A stretch of 64,000 nucleotides of DNA from Brachionus plicatilis (Eukaryota; Rotifera; Eurotatoria; Ploima; Brachionidae): contig QEOQ01000455.1 of assembly GCA_010279815.1 (NCBI GenBank), positions 262,635-326,634 on the forward strand, read 5' to 3'. Of this stretch, positions 57,245 to 64,000 are shown in pieces. The position numbers and the translations under genes were made by a program. Positions within the stretch are counted from its first letter, which is position 1. The number at the start of each line of letters is the position of its first letter. The notes below the pieces were generated by a model that did not search any database, had not been told where the DNA came from, and saw only the letters and a program-made list of their open reading frames with translations.

Positions 57245-58800
57245 GATCTTCCCTATCTAAATTCTCATTAGGGGATTGTATGGAAGAGTTGCTGTTCCTA
57301 GTGGCATTAGGTATCTACCCAGGAATTCTTAATTTCACCTCACATCATACTCTAGGCCAGTTTGAACCCTCGAAGGTCAAACATTTCATAAATCAAAAAT
57401 TTGATAAACCTGATACATCTTTTTGTAGACAATTGCAAACATTGTAACAAACAATTAACATTGATATTATTAAATATGCTACAAGGACTTCAATTGAGTT
57501 GATATAATTTGTGTTTAAATGTACAAACCATGGCTTGGTAGACTCAGCAAAATATGAGCAAATACATTCAGGTTTGAAATATTGCACAGTTCAAAATATT
57601 TAGAATTGATTGAAAATTGAATGTATCTTTACCTGATTATAAATTTTTTGTTTTAGTCGAGCTATATTAAAAACCTATTTTGAATTGTAGCTAAATCGTA
57701 ATTTTTACTCTATTTAGAAAAAAAAATATTCTTTATTTTATCTAAATTATACTCTTTTGCTTATAAGGCTTAAATTAATAAATAATAATAATAAAAATTT
57801 ATCAGTAAGGTATCTCGGTACATAAAAAAAGATTTCGGAAAATTTTATTTTTACGATAAACAATTGAATTATTGACCAAAATACCTATCATTGTTTCATA
57901 TGGAATCTTGGTGTCAAACAAGGAAGCATTTTGTGATCATTCCTGACAGTCCAATACCTTGGATACTTTAAGCTGAGCTTGAAAATTTTTTAAAATATAT
58001 TGTTTAAGTTTTAATACTTTATAAAAACTTTCTTGTTTTTATTTTCATTTAATTTTACTTTACCTGACTGCGTCTAATTTGAATTAAATAAAAGAACTCA
58101 TTATTGCTGAAAAAAGTTGGGAAAACATTTTTTTTTTGGACACATTTATGATATAAAGAATCAAAAAAAAATTCAATAATGCTCAAATATTGATTTTTTA
58201 TATTTAACATCTTGAATATTTTTATTTTTTATCGCTTTCTTGTAATCGCTCAATTCGTTTGCTTAATGAGTGTGTTAAATTTGAAAATGGAATTTAATTC
58301 CAAAAATCATCATGTAAGAAAAATAGCAAACCAAAAATTGATCATCATGTATTAAGAAAACAAAATCAGACGCAAACTAAAGATCATTATTTTCAAACTA
58401 AAATGTTAATTAAACAACTAATTATTTGAAAAAATATTCTACTTTATTAATTTTTTTAAATTCAAAAATATCAATTTTATCATGGGACTTGAGCTAAATT
58501 AAAAAAAATACCTAATTTGATTTATTAGTATCTAATCTAGTTTATAAATTGCAATTTTTAAATACTAAATTTAAATTAAAAGAGACATTTGTTAATTTAG
58601 AAAGTATTTTTAGTTTTTTACAAAATTTCAAGATGAAATTGACATTTTGAAATAAAAATGAAATAGATTAGCTTTTAGATATTAAATTTTATAGATCACT
58701 TTTTTGTATATTTTTTATTAATTTTTAAATTTTTAAATTTTAGCGACTCTTAGCCTTGATCTACAGGCTAATGCCTGTCGTTGCTCATATTATTATTAAA
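57245..58800 (+). pseudogene. Possible second LINE relic
   Basis: Positions 57245-57620 are coding-like but unidentified (MEELLFLVALGIYPGI in one frame). At about 57897-57940 a frame reads WNLGVKQGSIL, stop, resembling the GVxQGSxLSP motif of non-LTR reverse transcriptases. At 58742-58800 a GC-richer tail (CTACAGGCTAATGCCTG) ends in (ATT)n, as LINE 3' ends often do. The parts are weak individually and the link is inferred. Confidence 0.3.
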
Positions 58801-58809
58801 TTGCTACTA

Positions 58810-61520
58810 AAGCGTTAATTGAAATAAATAAAAAAAATTACCAAATTAAAAAAAAATAATGAAAAATTGAAAAAAAAAATTAATATTATTTCATTCGAAA
58901 TATAAAAAAATGAAGGCTTTATGAGATATTTGATAATAGATTTTGATAAATTTGAATTGCTGAATTTCAAAATTTTAATTAAAACTAATATCTGGATTAT
59001 TTTGACTCTTCTTCATTATGTAACGAATATTTTCCTAATTAAATTCCACCAAAATAGTTGGTCTGACTTTTAAGTATATTAACAAAGAAAAAATATAGAG
59101 ATAATTTGGAAAATATTTTTTTGAAATCTTTCTGATTCAATTTTAAAGAATGATTTTGCCAAGTCTCTCAATAAAATATACAAAATAATTTCTAAAATTA
59201 AGTAAAAGTTTCTCAATTCTTTAATGATTTAAATTTTAGTGTGGTAAATAAAATGGTTTGATAGATGAACTACGAAATGGTCAGAAAAAAAAATTATAAA
59301 TCTCATTCAAGGAATTGGCAAAATCATTCCAAAGTCTTAAAATTTACCAGAATGACTCATTAAACAACTTCCGGTTTAATAGACAAATATTTTGAAACTT
59401 TCTTTTAGATAACACTAATTGATTTATTAACCATTTTAACTAACTTAAGATTAATCTAAAAATTTATTCATTTTTTTGATAATAAAAAAAAAAACTTTAA
59501 AAAAAATTACATTTTTATATAAAAAAAAACCCAAATAGTTAATAGCTTAAGAATCCGATAAATTTGAAGAAGAGGATATTTTTAGGAAAATGCCATTTAA
59601 AAATTAAAATTTAATCACATTTTGTTAAAATAAATTAGAAAAATTTCTTTTTTTACTTTAAAAATGCATTTCTTGATCAATTTGGCACTTTGAAAATAGA
59701 TGATAGATTTGGAAGAATATAATTTTTCACTCTGAAATTTTAGATTTATATAAATCTTAGATTGTGTCGCGGAATCCCTCGCTCAACAGGGTTAAGATTG
59801 ATTTTCTCTATTAATTTTGCAATGAGAAGATTGAGCCTACATGAAAAAAAAGAATTTTATAATCGAATCAATTAAATTAATTAAGTGATGAAATTTTTTA
59901 TTATTTTTCCATAGTATACTTAACTAAAATCGATAGTCGACAACGAAATAAATAATCATGATATGTGAATTATTTGCGAATGATAGATTAATTAAATTGA
60001 CATTCAAATAAATAAGACCCTTGAGGAATTGATTTGGAATCTAGTGGCTTTCACCTTCCAGATTTTTCTTGAACAAAATTAATTTTATCAAATTTAAATT
60101 GAATAGAAGAACATCTTGAAAAAAAATTTAAATTAAGAAAAAGCATTTACGGAAATTATTCTAAATGAATTGAAGCTTCTTTGCCAAGAAGAAGACATTT
60201 GCTCTACTTTCACAATTGTCATCCAAATATTTATTAGGGAAGACTGATTTGCCACATGTTTCTATTTTGAGTACATATTTTTTAATCAAGGGTTTCAAAA
60301 ATCCCCTGTAGTAAAATAAGCTTTTAAGAGAAAATTGTCTTCATTTTTTTTTTAAATATATTAAAAAGCGTTAAAAGAATGCAAAAGTTATTGTCTCATT
60401 ATAAATTAAAAATTTTTTTTTTGTTAATTATATTTTTTCTCCAATTTTCCCGAGACTTAATTTGACAAAAATAGTTTTTAATTTAATTGAGAAAATTTAT
60501 TTAATTTAAATTTTAAAATAATGGATAAAAAAAAATTTTAATTCAATAAAAGTTTTGTTTTTAAAGTGTTAAGAAGGATGGATTTTGTGGAAAAAAACTA
60601 AACGAAAATTAAAGATTGAAAAAAAAATGCAAAAAATTTTTTTTTCTAAAATTTTATTAAACCATCATTTATTTTTTAATTAATGATTAAAAATGGTTTG
60701 GTTAAGCTAAGTGATTTCAAGTTTCATTTTCATTTAATTATTTCTAAAAATAAACATGTAAAAATTAATCTCAATTTAAGATGCCTCAATTTATATCAAG
60801 AATTAGAAGGGGTCGTATCATTATCTGAAAAAAAGCCTTAATCATGTCACAAAAACAAAGTTTTCTAGAATGCTTTAATTGACTCTGTACGTGATATAAA
60901 CAAAAAAATTTGATCAATGCACAAAAAGGCATTGGAAACGCTAGAAAAATTTAAATCGAAAATATAAAATAATCAATTGAACAAAATCTTTTCGTTGAAA
61001 ATTCATCAAAAAAATTAATGTAATTAATTTATATACTCGAAAAATTCATGAGATTAATTTACAAAACAAATTTTTTTTTTCTTAAACAATTGAAGAATTT
61101 AACAAATCAATAACTTTTCCAAGCTTCCAGGGCTCCTCTCCAAACCATTAATTAAAAAAAGAAATATTAAATTATTGTTTTAAAAAAAATTAAAAAAAAA
61201 AAAACAAAATTTTTATTTATCAAATTTTCTTTATTAAAGCATTTTCAATTAAAAATATTTTTTAAATACAAAATACCTTTTATTTTTTTTTAAAAAAAAT
61301 ACCTTCTAGAACAATCGTAAAAGGATTGAAACTTGGAGCAAAAAAATGACAAAAGAAACCTCGAAATAACCAGTCGTTCTGAGTCTAAATAAGAATCAAA
61401 CAGGTGTTCAAAAAATAATTATCAAATCTTTAATTTGTATATTTGTTAGAGTTTAAATTTTTTCATCATCAAATAAATAAGAATTTGGCCTAAAATTTAT
61501 CATCAAAATAAAAATTTTCT
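58810..61520. other. AT-rich DNA, no gene or element recognised
   Basis: Homopolymer-rich throughout with no domain-bearing frame on either strand. Confidence 0.5.
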
Positions 61521-61535
61521 CCACTAAAATTAAAC

Positions 61536-62231
61536 GGGTCATAACGATTATGTGAACAATTGATCACCAAAAAATGTGATCAGGAGTATCATGACGACTA
61601 TGTGATCCTAACTGATCACAAAAAAAATGATCACATAATCTTTACATTTTTTTGAAATAAAAAAAAATTTCATCAATTTCATTAATTTTTTATTATTTTG
61701 ATATTTGAATCCAAAATTGCATTCTTTAATTCTTCTTTTATTTAATATCAAAATAATTTGAATATGGCTAAGGATATTAACAAGATTCATATTAGTAATG
61801 TAAGAGATAAAGTAGACAATAATAAGAAACAAGCCATGGCTGGGCTACCGATCTCAAACGAGACCGAGATGATCAAAAAAGCCTTAAGTAAATATACCAA
61901 CCCAGTAGCATGGAATATATGTGGAGAATTGATGAAGAATGAAAGAGGTGCTAAATTGCACATTGCAAAAATGCACCAAAAATGAGAATTTTTTTTTAAA
62001 ATAACATTATTTAGACTTTCGTTTCGATGTATTTTATTAATTGATCACATTTTAATATTGATCACAAATAAAAAATTTAGATCACAAAAATTTTCTACAC
62101 ATTTTTTCCTTTAAAAAATGATTACAATTTTTGGCATCACTGATTTTGTGATCAGTAGAGATCACATAGTCGTCATGATACTCCTGATCACATTTTTTGG
62201 TGATCAATTGTTCACATAATCGTTATGACAC
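61536..62231 (+). mobile_element. Zinc-finger mini-transposon, copy D (696 bp)
   Basis: The inverted repeat 61536-61607 versus 62160-62231 matches over 72 bp with a single mismatch (second base of the end). Ends start GGGTCATAACGATTATGTGA. An exact 8-bp duplication AATTAAAC flanks it (61528-61535, 62232-62239). GATCAC/GTGATC occurs many times in both orientations near each end. The near-perfect TIRs and exact TSD make it the youngest-looking copy. Its gene lies at 61764-61985. Confidence 0.88.
61764..61985 (+). CDS. Small single zinc-finger-like protein of mini-transposon D
   Basis: 73 aa from the ATG at 61764 (an upstream TTG in frame is not a likely start). The N-terminal 40 residues are Lys/Asn/Asp-rich. 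Then ETEMIKKALSKYTNPVAWNI and CGELMKNERGAKLHIAKMHQ follow, a few residues from the C-terminus. The arrangement equals the C2H2 finger of copy B, but the first Cys is Trp (TGG), so zinc binding by the classic four ligands is broken. Both His are present. Full-length, uninterrupted and inside nearly perfect TIRs. Confidence 0.65.
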   Translation: MAKDINKIHISNVRDKVDNNKKQAMAGLPISNETEMIKKALSKYTNPVAWNICGELMKNERGAKLHIAKMHQK

Positions 62232-62239
62232 AATTAAAC

Positions 62240-64000
62240 TTTTATCATTAATTTTTTTGGTCGCGATTAGTAAAAAATAGCTTAACAAAATAATTTTTAC
62301 ATCAATTTTTCTCTCTGCATCAAATTAAAAAAATACAAAGTAACCTTAACTATAAAACCTAACAGATATCAGCTGATGTAAGTGGTAGACCTAAACTAGT
62401 CAATAGAGCTTTATTGAGATAGTTTTTGTTCTTTATTACATATTTTAATTGATTTTGATTAAAAAAAAATTTTTATTTAATGATAAAAAAAAATTTGATG
62501 AATATTTTCTACTTAATCTAAATTTTCGTGTATTTTGAAGATGATTATTTTTAAATTGATATACATATATTTTTTTTGATGAAACTCTAATAAATTTGAT
62601 GATAAAAATAAAATTGTTTTGGTGATAAATTTTATTTTTTTTGATGTTAAAATTTTGATAGTATTTTTTAAATTTTTTGATGATATAAAAATCTTTTTTT
62701 GGAAAATAAGTACAATTAATTTTAAGCTTTAGCCATGGATTAATATCAGTCTATCAGTCTAATTAAAAATTTTGAGAATCTAGAACGAACACAACATTTA
62801 AAATCTAAATTTTTAATTAAAAAAAATTTTTCATCATTCTATAATTAAGTTTTCAATTTTTCAATTTATTTTTTTTTTCAAATTAAATATTTCGATTTTT
62901 CCGTTGGACTTAAACTTTTAATAATAAATAAAAAAGACAAAATAAGCTAAAAGAAACAAATAAATTCTTTAAATCAAATTAAATTTTTTTCCTTTATACT
63001 TTTTTATTAGAATAAATTTATTTAAGCAACTTAGAGTTTAATAAAAATGAATCATTTATTTCGCTCATGATGGTTCGAGTGAGCATTGTTTCGTAATTTT
63101 TAGTAATTTCATTTATAAGGGAAAAAAAGATTTAAAATTAAAAAATAAATGAAACATATAAAAAATAATTCCATAAATTTTATTAGAATCACTAGAGCCA
63201 ATTTATTATTCTTGGATTGGAAAGCTTAGCCATAAATTTTTCAATTACTTTTAATAACCTAGGGCTAGAATAATATTGCCCAATTAGCATCATAATTTAG
63301 ATTTTTTCTATTAAAAAAGGAGCCTTAAATAATTTTTAAATTCGATGATATTAACTAAATTAAGTGTTTTAAGAGTTTTTTTTATAAAGCAATTAAATAA
63401 ATGTTAATTTATTTATTACTTAAAAGTTCAAATACAATTTTGAATTTTTTTCGTAAAAAATTTTCTAAAAAAAAAATAATTATTTTTTCATTTAATAAAA
63501 ATAATAAAATTTAAAAAATAAAAAAAAATTTTTTTATTGAAATAGGCTTTTGATTTTTGACCATAAATGGCATGTTGAAGTTTATGATCAAAACTGTATA
63601 TCAAATTGCTCATTTTATATTTAATAATAAATTTCCTGAAGATTTAGGCAGAATTTTATAAAATTCTTGATGTAACATTGATTAACATAGTTTGTTACAT
63701 TAAAATTTCAAAAAATAAAAAATTTTAAATTAATAGTATGTTCAAAATTAACTAAAATGATCGATTATTTTTGATTTTTTAGTTAAGTTAATAATGCAAA
63801 TAAATAAAAAAAATTCTTAACATAAATTATTATTTGGTTTTTTAATCTTATTATCTTTGCGAAGTTAAATTTTTTGTCTTTCGGAATTTGTACTCTTTTT
63901 AATTCTAAAATTCGATTATTGATCCATTTATTTTATGATCAACTTAAAATAGTTTTTTGAGACTGTAGCATAATATGTTACATCATTACCAATAAAAAAA
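62240..64000. other. AT-rich DNA to the window end, no gene recognised
   Basis: No domain-bearing frame. TGTAACAT/ATGTTACA-type words recur near 63670, 63690 and 63978 without a clear element. Confidence 0.5.

Noticed and set aside
57245..57620. Nuclear copy of mitochondrial DNA
   Set aside because: No mitochondrial protein motif can be read in any frame.
1..64000. CRISPR array or bacterial operon
   Set aside because: Introns, poly(A) signals and eukaryotic transposons show an animal nuclear genome. No regularly spaced repeats with unique spacers are present.

Overview
The window is nuclear DNA from a small, very AT-rich invertebrate animal. It has split genes with short (58-77 bp) and very long (10-19 kb) introns, a CES-2/PAR-type bZIP factor, an R4-type RGS protein, and a dense load of degraded eukaryotic transposons. 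Nothing in it fixes the phylum, so I do not name one.

Only two host genes are recognisable. At the left edge, on the + strand, is a complete bZIP transcription-factor gene: TATA-like box near 207, a 77-bp 5'-UTR intron, an uninterrupted CDS at 395-1066 and AATAAA at 1150. From about 45.5 kb back to 12.5 kb on the - strand lies an RGS gene. Four coding exons (45463-44408, 25829-25300, 13238-13096, 13037-12523) join in frame with matching phases to give a 747-aa protein with a C-terminal RGS domain. A small exon at 15303-15257 carries its own ATG and splices in the correct phase to the third exon. It predicts a 227-aa short isoform whose N-terminus resembles vertebrate RGS4-type proteins.

Almost everything else is mobile DNA, mostly inside the RGS introns and in the 1-12 kb intergenic region. 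I could define elements by terminal inverted repeats (TIRs) plus target-site duplications (TSDs): a palindromic hAT MITE family (CAGAGTTGTTTAAAAGTC ends, six copies with 8-bp TSDs plus remnants); a second hAT family (TAGTGTTG ends, two copies in opposite orientation); a third hAT with CAGTGGCG ends; a Tc1/mariner-type element with about 173-bp TIRs; and MULE-like elements with FLYWCH, SWIM and AT-hook remnants. There are also a CR1/L2-like LINE, an LTR retrotransposon remnant, a piggyBac-like fragment, and weaker Penelope-like and second-LINE relics. Several are nested.

The most interesting material is a family of short elements (9.1-9.9 kb, 43.0-44.4 kb, 49.6-50.4 kb, 61.5-62.2 kb). Their ends begin GGGTC and, where both ends are present, they have 8-bp TSDs. 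Each encodes a tiny protein with one C2H2-like zinc finger. Each carries many copies, in both orientations, of a subterminal motif GNTCAC whose second base differs between families (GTTCAC, GGTCAC, GATCAC). This suggests a minimal transposon in which a small zinc-finger protein may recognise its own ends. No copy here looks fully intact, so the active source would lie elsewhere in the genome.
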